In this document: piece by piece, positions 25,612 through 34,027 of the stretch
How positions within the stretch are numbered: position 1 is the first letter of the stretch
Layout: the number at the start of each line of letters is the position of its first letter
Assembly (NCBI RefSeq): GCF_009671205.1
Contig: NZ_CP045309.1
Coordinates: forward strand, 620,001-684,000
From: Micromonospora terminaliae
GTDB taxonomy: Bacteria > Actinomycetota > Actinomycetes > Mycobacteriales > Micromonosporaceae
DNA length: 64,000 bases
Direction of reading: 5' to 3'
The notes under the pieces: generated by a model
What the model saw: only the letters and a program-made list of their open reading frames with translations
Databases searched by the model: none
Told to the model about the DNA's origin: nothing
Program-made: the position numbers and the translations under genes

Positions 25612-26148
25612 GTGGAAATGGTCACGAGGGGTTCCTCGGTGGAAGCGAGGACCACGGCCGGCCCACCGAAAGGTGCGGTCCGAGCAGCCAAAAGTCGGGG
25701 GTACGCGGTGCCTGTCGAAGGGGGTCCCGGGACCGCTCTCGCCGAGCGGCGCCGCGGATGGCGCGGTCGCGTGCACACCACCCTCGAACTGATCCGGGCC
25801 AACCCCACCGGCCGCATCGCCCTCAAGGTCTTCATCGGCCTGCTCGGCGCCATCGTCGTCACCGTCGGCCTCGCCCTGATTCCGCTCCCCGGCCCCGGCT
25901 GGCTGCTGGTGATCGCCGGCCTCGGCGTCTGGGCTGTCGAGTTCCACTGGGCCCGCCGGCTGCTCGCCTTCACCCGCCGGCACGTCAACGCGTGGACGCG
26001 CTGGGTGACCAGCCGGTCGCTGCCGGTGCGCTGCGCCCTGGGCGCCGTCGGGCTGGTGTTCGTGTCCGTCGTGGTGTGGCTGTCGCTCAAGTTCAGCCTC
26101 GGGATCGACCTCGTGGCGAGGGCGATGCACTACCTCGCGACGCACTGA
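25612..26148 (+). CDS. PGPGW (TIGR02611-type) transmembrane protein
   Basis: A 178-residue membrane protein. The first 50 residues are a basic cytoplasmic tail. A helix follows (IALKVFIGLLGAIVVTVGLALIPLPGPG) with the diagnostic LIPLPGPGWLLVIAGLGVWA, and a last helix is at about 145-165. Function unknown. The start is GTG 25612 or the better-spaced ATG 25618 after GGGGGTGG. It precedes tRNA-Val. Confidence 0.82.
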   Translation: MEMVTRGSSVEARTTAGPPKGAVRAAKSRGYAVPVEGGPGTALAERRRGWRGRVHTTLELIRANPTGRIALKVFIGLLGAIVVTVGLALIPLPGPGWLLVIAGLGVWAVEFHWARRLLAFTRRHVNAWTRWVTSRSLPVRCALGAVGLVFVSVVVWLSLKFSLGIDLVARAMHYLATH

Positions 26149-26198
26149 GACCCGGTTTTTGGTCCGGGGTCTCGATCAGGTAGAGTCATCGGCGCTGA

Positions 26199-26270
26199 GG
26201 GCGATTAGCTCAGCGGGAGAGCGCTTCGTTCACACCGAAGAGGTCACTGGTTCGATCCCAGTATCGCCCA
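26199..26270 (+). tRNA. tRNA-Val (anticodon CAC)
   Basis: A 72-base complete cloverleaf: acceptor GGGCGAT pairing with ATCGCCC, discriminator A, D arm GCTC/GAGC, anticodon stem CTTCG/CGAAG with the 7-base loop TTCACAC (anticodon CAC, reading GUG), and T arm ACTGG-TTCGATC-CCAGT. CCA is not encoded. It is the integration site of the element downstream; the repeated core begins in the anticodon arm at 26228. Confidence 0.97.
26228..26248 (+). other. attL core (copy inside tRNA-Val)
   Basis: These 21 bases, from GTTCACACC to GGTCACT and covering the anticodon loop and 3' anticodon stem, recur exactly at 34028-34048. Integration keeps the tRNA intact on this side. Confidence 0.8.
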
Positions 26271-26278
26271 CGCAGGTC

Positions 26279-26313
26279 AAAGGCCATTCCCGGTCATCGG
26301 GGATGGCCTTTTT
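26279..26313 (+). terminator. Terminator after tRNA-Val
   Basis: AAAGGCCAT pairs with 26303-26311, extended by four more pairs (one G-T) around a small loop, then TTT. Typical of actinobacterial tRNA 3' flanks; here it is supplied by the element side of the junction. Confidence 0.8.
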
Positions 26314-26320
26314 GCTGCCC

Positions 26321-26341
26321 GTACAGCAGCTGAGTACAGCA
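26321..26341 (+). repeat. Integrase arm-type repeats, left end
   Basis: GTACAGCA occurs at 26321-26328 and again at 26334-26341, 13 bp apart, just beyond the integrase stop codon. The same pair with the same pitch lies at the other end of the element, as expected for arm sites of a tyrosine recombinase. Confidence 0.7.
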
Positions 26342-26347
26342 GTTCCG

Positions 26348-27572
26348 TCAGTGGCCGAGTGAGTCACCGAGGCGTTTGAGTGCGTCTCTGGTCGCCTTGG
26401 TCGATACCTGGGTGTAGATCTCCATCGTCACGGAGAAGCGGGCGTGCCTCAGCACCTGCATGGCGACTCTGGGGTGGACGTCCAGGTCTGCCAGGAGGGT
26501 GGCGCAGGTGCGTCTGGCGTCGTGGACGGTGATCGGCTTGACCTTCGCCCTCTCGCACCTCGTTTGCCAGGAGCGCTGGAAGTTGCGCGGCTCTATGGGT
26601 GTGCCATACCGGGTGGTGAATACGAGGCCGGTTTCCTGCCAGGCGTTGCCGGCCGCTGCTTGTGCCTCGTCACGCTGTTCTTGTCTGAGCTTGATGGCGG
26701 CAAGGCAAATATCGGGCAGGGGGAGGGTGGCGTCGGATGCCTGGGTCTTGGTGTCGCGGTGCAGGAGCTGGCCGCGGACTCGTTGGAGCTGGCGGCCGAT
26801 GGTCAGCTCTCCGGCGTCGAGGTCGACGTCCTCCCAGGTAAGTCCGAGCGCCTCGCCCTTGCGTAGGCCGGTGACGAGGACCAGGGCGTAGGCGGCGTAG
26901 AGCGGGCCCTCGTCGGCTCGGGCTGATTCGAGGAACTTTCGGGCCTCGTCGCTCGACCACGACTTGCCCCGGCGGCGGCGGCGGGCCGTGGCGAGGGTGA
27001 CCGGCACGGCCGGGTTCTTGGTGATGAGGTCTTCGGCTTGGGCGTGGGTGAGGGCGGCGCGCAGTGCGGCCCGGATGTCGCTGACCGTGCGCGTCGACGG
27101 GACGGCCTGGCAGCAGCGGCCCGACCGCACAGCAGCGCCGCTTGTGCTTCGGCCGGGCGGCATCCTTGCCCTGGCCGCAGCACTGGCAAGTGCGGGCCAC
27201 CTGGTTGATCCAGGTCTGCACGTCCCGTGACTGGAGCCGGTCGAGCCGCTTGGCCCCGAGGCCCGGGGTGATGTAGCGGCGGACGAACGTCTCGTAGGTG
27301 GCGTAGGTCAACGGCGCCCGGTTCGGCTGGATGATCTCGGCCAGCCACCAGGTGAGGAAGCTGCCAACCGTCGGGACGCTGGTCGCCACCGGCCCCTGCT
27401 TCGCCCGCTGGTGCAGCTTGATCCACTTGTCGTGGACGGCTTCTCGGGTCTGGCCGTAGACGTACTTGCGGGTGCGGCTGCCGTCGGGTTTGGTGACCCA
27501 GACGTAGGCGGCGAAGCCGTTGCGGTAGGGGAAGATCGAGCCTTCGCCGTTGGCTCGGGCGCGTCCGGGCAT
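26348..27572 (-). pseudogene. Tyrosine site-specific integrase, split by a frameshift
   Basis: Two frames together make one integrase of about 408 residues. The 5' part from ATG 27572 (MPGRARANGEGSIFPYRNGF) holds the AP2-like arm-binding region and the SAM-like core-binding domain (VPTVGSFLTWWLAEI), ending in a CCGQGKD...KRRCCAVG zinc-like stretch. The 3' part contains the catalytic domain: Arg in TGLRKGEALGL, HDARRTCATLL, LRHARFSVTMEIY with the final Tyr. The frames join if one C is removed in the run at about 27118-27122 (GGGCCGC), restoring VGRCCQAVPS. It is next to attL, and its TGATG start overlaps the excisionase stop. Confidence 0.85.
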
Positions 27573-27761
27573 CAGGCGGCCTCCTGGCGTTCGACCTGTT
27601 CGCGGATGTAGTCGTCGACCCATTCGGGAAGGATGCGGCGGTACTTGCCGTCCTTGATGGAGCGCAGCTCGCCGGTGGCGATCTTCATCTTGACCTTGGA
27701 GATGCCGAAGCCGAGCAGTACGGCGACCTCGGCGGGCGAGTACCAGCGGGGCGGAGGTCAT
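27572..27761 (-). pseudogene. Excisionase/AlpA-like HTH protein, frameshifted at the start
   Basis: A well-formed excisionase body reads YSPAEVAVLLGFGISKVKMK...IKDGKYRRILPEWVDDYI and ends at the TGA overlapping the integrase ATG. That frame has no start codon: a TGA lies just upstream. The ATG at 27761 (MTSAP) is in the neighbouring frame and would join if one C were removed from the CCCC run at 27748-27751, giving MTSARWYSPAEV. About 62 residues when restored, normal for the family. It follows the rep gene by 3 bp. Confidence 0.78.
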
Positions 27762-27764
27762 GGT

Positions 27765-29333
27765 TCATGCGGCGGCTCCGGTGAGCCAGGCTTCGTGGGC
27801 GAGTTCTTCCCGGCCGATGCGTCTGCTCTCGCGTCGTTGCCGGGCGGCGGTGTTGGCGAGCAGGGCGTCGCCTTCGGTGAGCCAGCCGGACCCGATGTAG
27901 GTGAGGGTGCCGACGGTGATGGTGTCTGCGGGTTGGTCGTCCTCTTCGCGTCGGTAGGTGGCGCGGGTGTCGCGGAGCAGGGCGAAGGTGACGGAGTAGC
28001 GGCGGGCTTTGGTGAGGAAGTGGCGCCGAAGCCGAGCATGTGTGCCCAGCGGCGCAGGCCGCCGTAGATGTTGGGTTTGGTGTCGAGGCTGTCTTGACGA
28101 TCGCCATGGTTGCGGCGCCGCTGCTGGTGTCGGCGGGGGTGGGGCGGCCGAGGTGCCAGCAGGCGTCGATGAGGCGGGCGGTGTGGTCGCCTCGGGGTCG
28201 GCGTAGTCGTCAATCGTGGCCGGGGTGAGCCGAGTGGAGCAGTGGCGGGTGGCTTCGGTGGCCTTGGTGGCGTACTTGGCGAGGTAGGCGGCGACCTTGT
28301 CATCGGTCAGCTCCCCGTCGGTGCGGTTGATTCGTCGGACGTCGACCTGCGCGCCCCAGGCGATCAGCCAGCCATCCGGCTGGTCAGGGTGCGAAGGTGT
28401 GGTGACGGTGATCCGAGAGGCGGCGTAGTGGACGGCGGCGTCCAGGTCGTCGACGGTGATGCCGGCCGGTGGCGGCACGAGCGCGTCCGGGTCGTCGGGG
28501 GCGACGCCGTCGAGGCGCAGCAGGACATGGAAGTGCACGGCGGCGCGGCCTTGCATCTCGGCGACCTTGCCGTGGGAAACCCGCACGGGCGGCATCCAGC
28601 GGACCTTGCCGGAGGCGGTGACGACGCCGACCTTGGGGATGCCGCGTTGACGGCCGACCGCGGCGAGGCGGCGTTCGATGGCCTGTTTGGTGCGCCGCCA
28701 CAGTTCGCCGGAGAAGTAGTTCCAGACGACCTGGTGGGCGTGGTCGTAGCAGTCCAGGCACAACGGCTGGCCGAGCCGCGGATCGTCGCCGTCGTGGCGG
28801 GCGAAGCACGCCGCAGGCTGCCCGTGCTCGCACGTGCCTGCGTTGCTGCGGGCGCGGCAGGGGGCGGGGCGGCAGTCGCAGCGCTGCCGGCTGCGGCAGG
28901 TGTGGCGCGGGACGTGCCGGTGATGGACCGGGCCGAAGGACGGGGCGGTGAAGGTGGCGAAGACGACCGGATGCCGGCCGACCGATGCGGGAACGCCCTT
29001 GCCGCCGGTCAGGCCGCGACAGACGACTTGGTACGCGTCGCCCTGGTAGACCCAGGCGCAGTCGGGGCACACCGATTCGCGGCGGTTTCCGCACGCCTTG
29101 TAGAGCGTCCGGTCGGGCAGCTCGTCGGTGTGCAGTCGGCCGGTGATTCGGCCGGTGTTCCGGTCGACGGCGGCGATGGTGCCGGTGAGGCGGATCGGGC
29201 GAGAACAGCCGCCAGCGGGGCGGGTGTGCTCCAGCCAGCCGGAGAACTCCGGCGAGGCAGCGCGGTGCAGGACCTGGGCGTCACGGCCGACGGCGAGACC
29301 GGGGCGGTAGAGGTTGAGCGGGGTGGTGGACAC
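27765..29333 (-). pseudogene. RepSA-like replication initiator with several frameshifts
   Basis: From GTG 29333 (behind GAGGAGA) an initiator of the pSAM2 RepSA type reads through VCPDCAWVYQGDAYQ, FATFTAPSFG, CDCRPAPC, YFSGELWRRT, VHFHVLLRLDG and YLAKYATKATE, then breaks. After DDYADPE the sensible sequence LIDACWHLG is in another frame (one G missing near 28190). LRRWAHMLGFG is in a third, and HFLTKARRYSVTFALLRDTR returns to the first frame (one G missing near 28026). The end is intact to 27765. Such initiators drive rolling-circle replication of the excised element; this copy should be inactive unless the shifts are base-call errors. Confidence 0.82.
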
Positions 29334-29871
29334 GACTGTCTCCTCATCAGGGGGTGGCAGGAACGGGAGACGAAGCACCACCAGCCGTGGACGGTTGTCC
29401 GCTGGTGGTGTTCGTCGTGTCTCCTGGCACCGCCGAGAGGGCGGCCGACGCCGGAGGGCGGAATCGTGGTCACGCCACTTCCCACCGATGGGTCATGTCC
29501 TTTCACGCTCGTGGACTCGTTGATGAAGGCCGGCACGGGTGGGGAGCCTGGGATATCGGCATCCGGCGGGTTGCCGCAGGCTGCCCCACCCGTGGAGATG
29601 TGCGAATCCGGGCCATCGTGGACGGCAGGCAAAGGCCGTGCTGGGCCTCTCAGCGGATTCAGAGGACCGGCATGGGGGCCGGTGCGATCGAGAGCCGGCG
29701 GGACGTGGCCCGCATCAGCGGCAAGAAGGCCGCTCGATATCTCCGACGTCGAGGCCAGCGATCCGACAGGAAGGCCGCGCTGGTGTGCTCGACGAAGGTC
29801 AGAGTAGCACCGGGTACCGACACGTCAACGTGCCGTGAAACTGCTGTCGAGCCAATCAGGTCCGGCGGTGC
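29334..29871. other. Rep upstream region, no convincing gene
   Basis: About 540 bp. An imperfect inverted repeat spans 29366-29424: CACCACCAGC at 29376-29385 pairs exactly with 29401-29410, flanked by further GAGACGA/TCGT matches. It lies 35 bp ahead of the rep start, so may control rep or mark an origin. The open frames here lack ribosome sites and known motifs. In intact elements the transfer genes lie in this direction; they are missing. Confidence 0.5.
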
Positions 29872-30189
29872 CTACAGAGCGATGCGGTTGACGACCGACC
29901 GCTGGACCGGACCGGTGTACTCGGTGAGGCTGAAGCGGCAATGCCCATCCGTGGGATGAACGGTCACGGCGACAACACTCTCGTCTTCGAATCGCAGCGT
30001 GAAGACGGGGTTGAGTTCGCACAGGAATGCAAAAGCCTCTCGGTCCTCGTCGCTCTCGCTGACCAGGCGACCGTCGGCCTCCCAGCCGCCGGTGACGGCG
30101 GCAATCACGATGGCCACCTCGACGCTGCCGAGCAGGGTGGAGGAGTTCGCCCACCAGTCCAGCCAGCACCGGCCCTCGAAGCGGTCCAT
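29872..30189 (-). CDS. Hypothetical protein (105 residues)
   Basis: A small soluble protein that looks like a true gene: ATG start, even composition, alternating strands (RCWLDWWANSSTLLGSVEVA, FTLRFEDESVVAVTVHPTDG, CRFSLTEYTGPV). No family recognised. It sits between the rep region and the low-GC insert and may be cargo of the element. Confidence 0.65.
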   Translation of the reverse strand: MDRFEGRCWLDWWANSSTLLGSVEVAIVIAAVTGGWEADGRLVSESDEDREAFAFLCELNPVFTLRFEDESVVAVTVHPTDGHCRFSLTEYTGPVQRSVVNRIAL

Positions 30190-30823
30190 GCCGTCATCTT
30201 TGCAGGGCGAGGCCCGGCCGGCCGCCGGCCGAGTGGGAGAACTTCCTTACATCGATCAAGGCGGCCCTGAACGGGCCGCACGCGCCGCCGCCTGGGCGCG
30301 CGCCGGCCGCGCCGCTGTCGCTCTGCGGCCGTCACGCCTGATGCCCGGCGGCTGGCGCGGAAAGCGGGAAGCCCGGAGGGCCGCCGCAGGATGACAGACC
30401 GTTCACGCGTGAGTGGGTGGGCCGGCAGCCGGCCGGGCCGCGCGGCCACGAGCCCGCGCGGCGTAGGGGAGCGCACGGCGGGCCGCGTCGGCGAGCTGGC
30501 GGAGATCGCGGGGCTGCGTTTAGGGCGCCTCCGGCGGGGGCGCTCCGGCTCCAGGATGGCCGGGGCTTCGTCGGCGGGTCACGGTTCGTGGGTGGTTGCG
30601 GTAGGCCATCCCGCCTGCCATCGACCCGGGCGAGCCGAGCAGACCACCGCCCGACCCGCCAGCGTCCGTACGAACCGTCAAGGTCCGCTTGACGTGGCGG
30701 GCCGGGCGGCGGCCCGCTCCCCAGAAGGGCGGGTCGACGGCAGACGGGATGGCAGGGTTCAAACCATTTGCAAATCAGGAGCCGGTTAGCCCACGGAGAT
30801 ACCCAGCAGCGCCTGCCACGAGA
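30190..30823. other. GC-rich stretch without a recognisable gene
   Basis: About 630 bp. Open frames here are Arg/Gly/Pro shadows of high GC. Composition falls sharply after about 30,765, where AACCATTTGCAAATCAGG begins the low-GC insert, so a junction may lie there. Confidence 0.45.
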
Positions 30824-31462
30824 TCAACACGGAGTCAAAGGGATCTGAAACTTCTCCCAAGCATCGAAAAAGTCGGCGCTGGCCTGTAGCGGGAAGGCAG
30901 GCCCTGAGGTGAGATTTGCACTCACATACTTGTTGTTAGCCATGGAGCGGATTGTGGAGTAGCTGCCCCAATTGATGATTGTGAACCTCTCCCATGGCCC
31001 GATACTGCTGGCCCGAGCCTGTAGCGGATAGGGGGCCGAGGTGAGATTTGCACTCACATATTTGCCGTTAGCCATGGAGTAGATTGCGTATTCATCACTA
31101 GCCAACCATATGAGTTTGAACTGTTCCCAGGATCCGGCGCTGGTGGTGCGAGCCTGTAGCGGATAGGGGGTCGAGGTGAGATTTGCACTGACGTATTTGG
31201 CAGCGGCATTTGACCAAATAATAGTAGGATTCCAACACTCCGATTCGAGAGAGAGCCCGCTCGATGTTCCGGGGCTCGGTGCGACGCCCAACCCTCCCGA
31301 GGCTGCCGCCCGCATCGGCGCGGGCAACACTACGGCGAACACCGCGACTAGCGCTAGTAGTGGCATGAAGAACCGGACCGTCAGCCATCGCGGCGTCAAA
31401 GCGTATGCCTGCGAACAGAGCACGGCAGGACTGGGTTGTCCAGTTTTGTGGGCTGCATCCAC
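30824..31462 (-). CDS. Secreted beta-trefoil (fascin-like) protein A
   Basis: A 212-residue protein with a signal peptide (helix MPLLALVAVFAVVLPAPMRA about residues 33-52, then an Ala-x-Ala cleavage region) and three repeats of about 44 residues. Each repeat reads KYVSANLTS...PLQAR(A/T)S...WE(Q/R/K)F; at DNA level the phrase GTGAGATTTGCACT recurs at 30909, 31041 and 31176. This is the fascin/actin-crosslinking type of beta-trefoil, a sugar- or protein-binding fold. The start could be later than 31462, nearer the signal helix. Composition is far below the surrounding GC. Divergent from a second such gene. Confidence 0.8.
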   Translation of the reverse strand: MDAAHKTGQPSPAVLCSQAYALTPRWLTVRFFMPLLALVAVFAVVLPAPMRAAASGGLGVAPSPGTSSGLSLESECWNPTIIWSNAAAKYVSANLTSTPYPLQARTTSAGSWEQFKLIWLASDEYAIYSMANGKYVSANLTSAPYPLQARASSIGPWERFTIINWGSYSTIRSMANNKYVSANLTSGPAFPLQASADFFDAWEKFQIPLTPC

Positions 31463-31934
31463 CAGAGACTCCCTCCATCGATGAGCATAAGATTAGCCCA
31501 CCATGAACGTCCGAGAAAGCCCTCACGCGGCTTCCAGTTGCCCACGTGATTAACCTGCTGTACGTCACGAGGCAGGACCGTTCAACAACAGCGACCAGGC
31601 TTCTCCGGCGGGGTCGATGCCCCACCCGCAGCCGGTAGCGGCCAGTCGAGCAGCCACGCCGGCGGACGTCGACGGGCGAGCGCCAGGACCGGACGCCCAT
31701 GTCGTCGGGATGTCTTGAGACTCGTCCAGTGGGGCGCTCCACCTTGTCACCCTGGCCCTGGTCTGCTCCACCGAGGTGTCGGTTGGCGGCAGACGAGATG
31801 GCGAGAACTCGGCCGCTGCGTAGGACTGCGACTCTGCGTCAATTCTGCGAGTCGAAATATTGACGCATGGCCAGACGTAATATAACCTTCCGATCACGTT
31901 ACGCAGGCGTTGCTCGATTTAGGGAGTGATCTGT
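31463..31934. other. Divergent promoter region of the two trefoil genes
   Basis: About 470 bp without a gene. A plausible promoter for the rightward gene is TTGACG at 31860-31865 and TATAAC at 31881-31886 (15-bp spacer, 48 bp before the ATG). The rest is moderate GC; I see no other structure. Confidence 0.4.
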
Positions 31935-32498
31935 ATGACACGGGGGAAACCTAGCTTTGGCGTGCTCAAATTTGGACGATACCTCCTCGTCCTGGCCGCC
32001 GCCGTTCTTGTAATCAACTTCTTTGGCCCGCAAAGCGCCTCTGCGGCGACGTACTACAACGCCACCTCAGCGACCCCTTCGGCGCTAGCCGAAACCTGCT
32101 CGACTGGCTCGAACGCCATCTACTCGTTTGCCGCCAGCAAGTACGTCAGTCCAAATCTGACCACGAGTGCAGCTCCTCTGCAGGCCCGTGCTGACAATGT
32201 AGGGGCGTGGGAGAAGTTCTGCATCGTCCAGTGGAGTAGAGATGAACACGTAATTATTTCGATCGCCGCCAATAAATTCGTAAGCGCAAGGATGAATGAG
32301 CCCGGTTACCCGCTGCGGGCCAGTGCTGACACTGTTGGAACCTGGGAAAAGTTTAGTATCGGTTACGTTGATGGGGCCGCTCAATTCCTGTCATTGGCTA
32401 ACAGGAAGTACGTAAGCGCAAGGATGAATGAGCCCGGTTACCCGCTCCAGGCCAGCGTTGACTTTGATGGGCCTTGGGAGAGGTTCTGCATCTGCTAG
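31935..32498 (+). CDS. Secreted beta-trefoil (fascin-like) protein B
   Basis: A 187-residue homologue of protein A. The signal peptide is FGRYLLVLAAAVLVINFF followed by SASAATYY. Three repeats follow: KYVSPNLTTSAAPLQARADN, KFVSARMNEPGYPLRASADT and KYVSARMNEPGYPLQASVDF, each closing with a GxWE(K/R)F tag. Four Cys (two near the start of the mature part, two at the end in FCIC) may form disulfides. The ATG at 31935 follows AGGGAG by 8 bases and is preferred over GTG 31926, which overlaps the ribosome site. The stop TAG abuts a tRNA 3' fragment. Low GC. Confidence 0.82.
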   Translation: MTRGKPSFGVLKFGRYLLVLAAAVLVINFFGPQSASAATYYNATSATPSALAETCSTGSNAIYSFAASKYVSPNLTTSAAPLQARADNVGAWEKFCIVQWSRDEHVIISIAANKFVSARMNEPGYPLRASADTVGTWEKFSIGYVDGAAQFLSLANRKYVSARMNEPGYPLQASVDFDGPWERFCIC

Positions 32499-32530
32499 AA
32501 GGTTAGGGGTTCGAGTCCCTTCGGGCGCAC
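32497..32530 (+). repeat. tRNA 3'-end fragment (tRNA-Arg-like)
   Basis: GAAGGTTAGGGG, a TTCGAGT T loop, CCCTT and CGGGCGCA form the T arm and 3' acceptor of a tRNA whose 5' half is not present. The acceptor CGGGCGC plus discriminator A suits actinobacterial tRNA-Arg (from memory). It overlaps the TAG of the preceding gene. It is most easily read as the attachment-site scar of a second integration event. Confidence 0.65.
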
Positions 32531-32867
32531 AGCAGGTCAAGGGCCGGTTTTCCATCATGGGGGACCGGCCCTTGATCGTGTTGACCCCCCACGGCTGACC
32601 CCTACGCCTACGCGTCGAAGAGGAAGCCGAGCCGGTCTACCGCGTCCAGCAACCGATCGAGCCGTAGGAGCTACCGCCGGCGACCAGGAGCGAAGCAGCG
32701 AGGAAGCATCGAACGCAGCACCTACGGGCAGCAGCGGACGACAATAGCGGCGCGGCGGCCGAGGTGAGCAGCAGCGGATGACAGCCGGTGGCAGCAGACA
32801 TTGCGCCGCAACGGCGTTCACATCGAAGCGCTTTCAGGCAGCGACCTGCCTGGGGTCGCTGCCCGAC
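32499..32867. other. Intergenic region with a terminator hairpin
   Basis: After the tRNA fragment, TCAAGGGCCGGT at 32537-32548 pairs perfectly with 32564-32575 (15-base loop), the kind of terminator found behind tRNA genes. The remaining 290 bp up to the GntR gene show no gene. Confidence 0.6.
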
Positions 32868-33083
32868 CTACTCGGCGACGAAGACGCCTACGCCCGGCAG
32901 GGTCTCGGTCATGCCCTTGATCCGTAGCACCTGCATGGCGCGGTCAATCACCGGCTCGGTGACCCCGTAGTGCTCGATCAACTCTCGCCGGCTCGGCAGC
33001 TTGGAACCCGGCGCGAACTCGCCCGACGCAATGCGTTCGGCGAGGTCGTCGGCAATCTGCTCATAGCGGTAACGCGGTGGCAC
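32868..33083 (-). CDS. GntR-family regulator, KorSA-like (short)
   Basis: A 71-residue protein that is almost only a GntR winged helix: RYEQIADDLAERIASGEFAPGSKLPSRRELIEHYGVTEPVIDRAMQVLRIKGM...GVGVFV. In actinomycete integrative elements a GntR protein (KorSA in pSAM2) represses transfer and excision genes; this one lacks an effector domain and is shorter than typical members. The GTG at 33083 with GAGGGGA upstream is preferred over codons further 5'. Confidence 0.85.
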   Translation of the reverse strand: MPPRYRYEQIADDLAERIASGEFAPGSKLPSRRELIEHYGVTEPVIDRAMQVLRIKGMTETLPGVGVFVAE

Positions 33084-33340
33084 GGTGTTCCCCTCGGTTG
33101 GCAACACGAGTAGACCACCTATGCCAGCCCTTGACTACCCAACGGTACCTGTGGGAGGTTGCCGAGGAGGTCGATTCCCCCGGTTGGCGCTGTGGGCCGT
33201 CCTCGCCGGCGTGGATGTCCGGCGCATCCCCCGCGATCGGGCATCCACGCCTCCGGACACCTGCGGCACGAGGAGGCGGCAGTGGACCCTTCCGATTACC
33301 CCACTCGGCGGCCCGTGACCCTGACGGCTCCGGCGAGCCG

Positions 33341-33529
33341 ATGAAGCGGGTCTCCTACGAGGAGTACGTCTTGGCGGCTGCGCTCACCCTCGCTCGTCGC
33401 CACCGGCCCGTCTGGTCGTGGCGGTTATGGAGACACGTCTGCCGATGCGGTGCGGCCCTGCCGTGCCGAAGCCGTCACCGCATCCCTATCAACCGCGGCC
33501 ACTGGCCCAGCCAGGACAGCCGGCGATGA
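33341..33529 (+). CDS. Small basic hypothetical protein of the element
   Basis: A 62-residue protein beginning MKRVSYEEYVLAAALTLARR and ending Arg-rich with two Cys. First of three genes joined by ATGA overlaps. No clear ribosome site. Similar tiny genes commonly close the far end of actinomycete elements; function unknown. Confidence 0.55.
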   Translation: MKRVSYEEYVLAAALTLARRHRPVWSWRLWRHVCRCGAALPCRSRHRIPINRGHWPSQDSRR

Positions 33530-33744
33530 CGGCGCACCTCCCGAGGAGGCCGGCGTGGACGTGCGGCGGCTGCGCGGGGGAGTGGCCATGCCAGACCCGG
33601 CGGCGGGAGCTGCGAGCCGAGTACGACCAGGCCCCGGTGTCGCTAGCCCTCTACCTGGCCGCCCAACTCGTTGACGCCGCCCAGGACCTGACCCACGTCC
33701 CCGCCGGCCACCTGCACCACCGATTCCTCGGCTGGACCCGATGA
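33526..33744 (+). CDS. Small Cys-motif protein of the element
   Basis: A 72-residue protein with a CGGCxxxWPC motif (WTCGGCAGEWPCQTRRREL) followed by a helix (LALYLAAQLVDAAQDL) and the end HHRFLGWTR. This resembles short zinc-ribbon-like proteins often found in such elements. Its ATG overlaps the previous stop (ATGA). Confidence 0.65.
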   Translation: MTAHLPRRPAWTCGGCAGEWPCQTRRRELRAEYDQAPVSLALYLAAQLVDAAQDLTHVPAGHLHHRFLGWTR

Positions 33745-33914
33745 GCATCCTGCGACCCGGCGACGAGAAGTTCCACTACAGCGACGGCTCCCACAAGTGG
33801 ATCCCACCCCACCCGGACTACGACCAGGAGGTCTGGGACGAGCAGGTCCGCCAGCACAAGCAAGCCCACCTGAGAAACGAGCGCCCGAAGGTCCGCATCC
33901 AGCGCCTCGTCTGA
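33741..33914 (+). CDS. Small hypothetical protein of the element
   Basis: A 57-residue hydrophilic protein starting MSILRPGDEKFHYSDGSHKW, with a PPHPDYDQEVWDEQ core and a basic tail. The ATG overlaps the stop of the previous gene (ATGA), so it is translated by coupling. Function unknown. Confidence 0.65.
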   Translation: MSILRPGDEKFHYSDGSHKWIPPHPDYDQEVWDEQVRQHKQAHLRNERPKVRIQRLV

Positions 33915-33922
33915 TGCCAGCA

Positions 33923-33943
33923 GTACAGCACCGAAGTACAGCA
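33923..33943 (+). repeat. Integrase arm-type repeats, right end
   Basis: GTACAGCA at 33923-33930 and 33936-33943, 13 bp apart, matching in sequence, direction and pitch the pair at the left end. Confidence 0.7.
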
Positions 33944-34027
33944 GCCGTGCCAGCCGAACCGAGCCGAGAAGGGCCTCAGCAGGCCGTTTGACCTCGCACC
34001 GAGCCCGATCCGACCAGCTCGCCGAGA

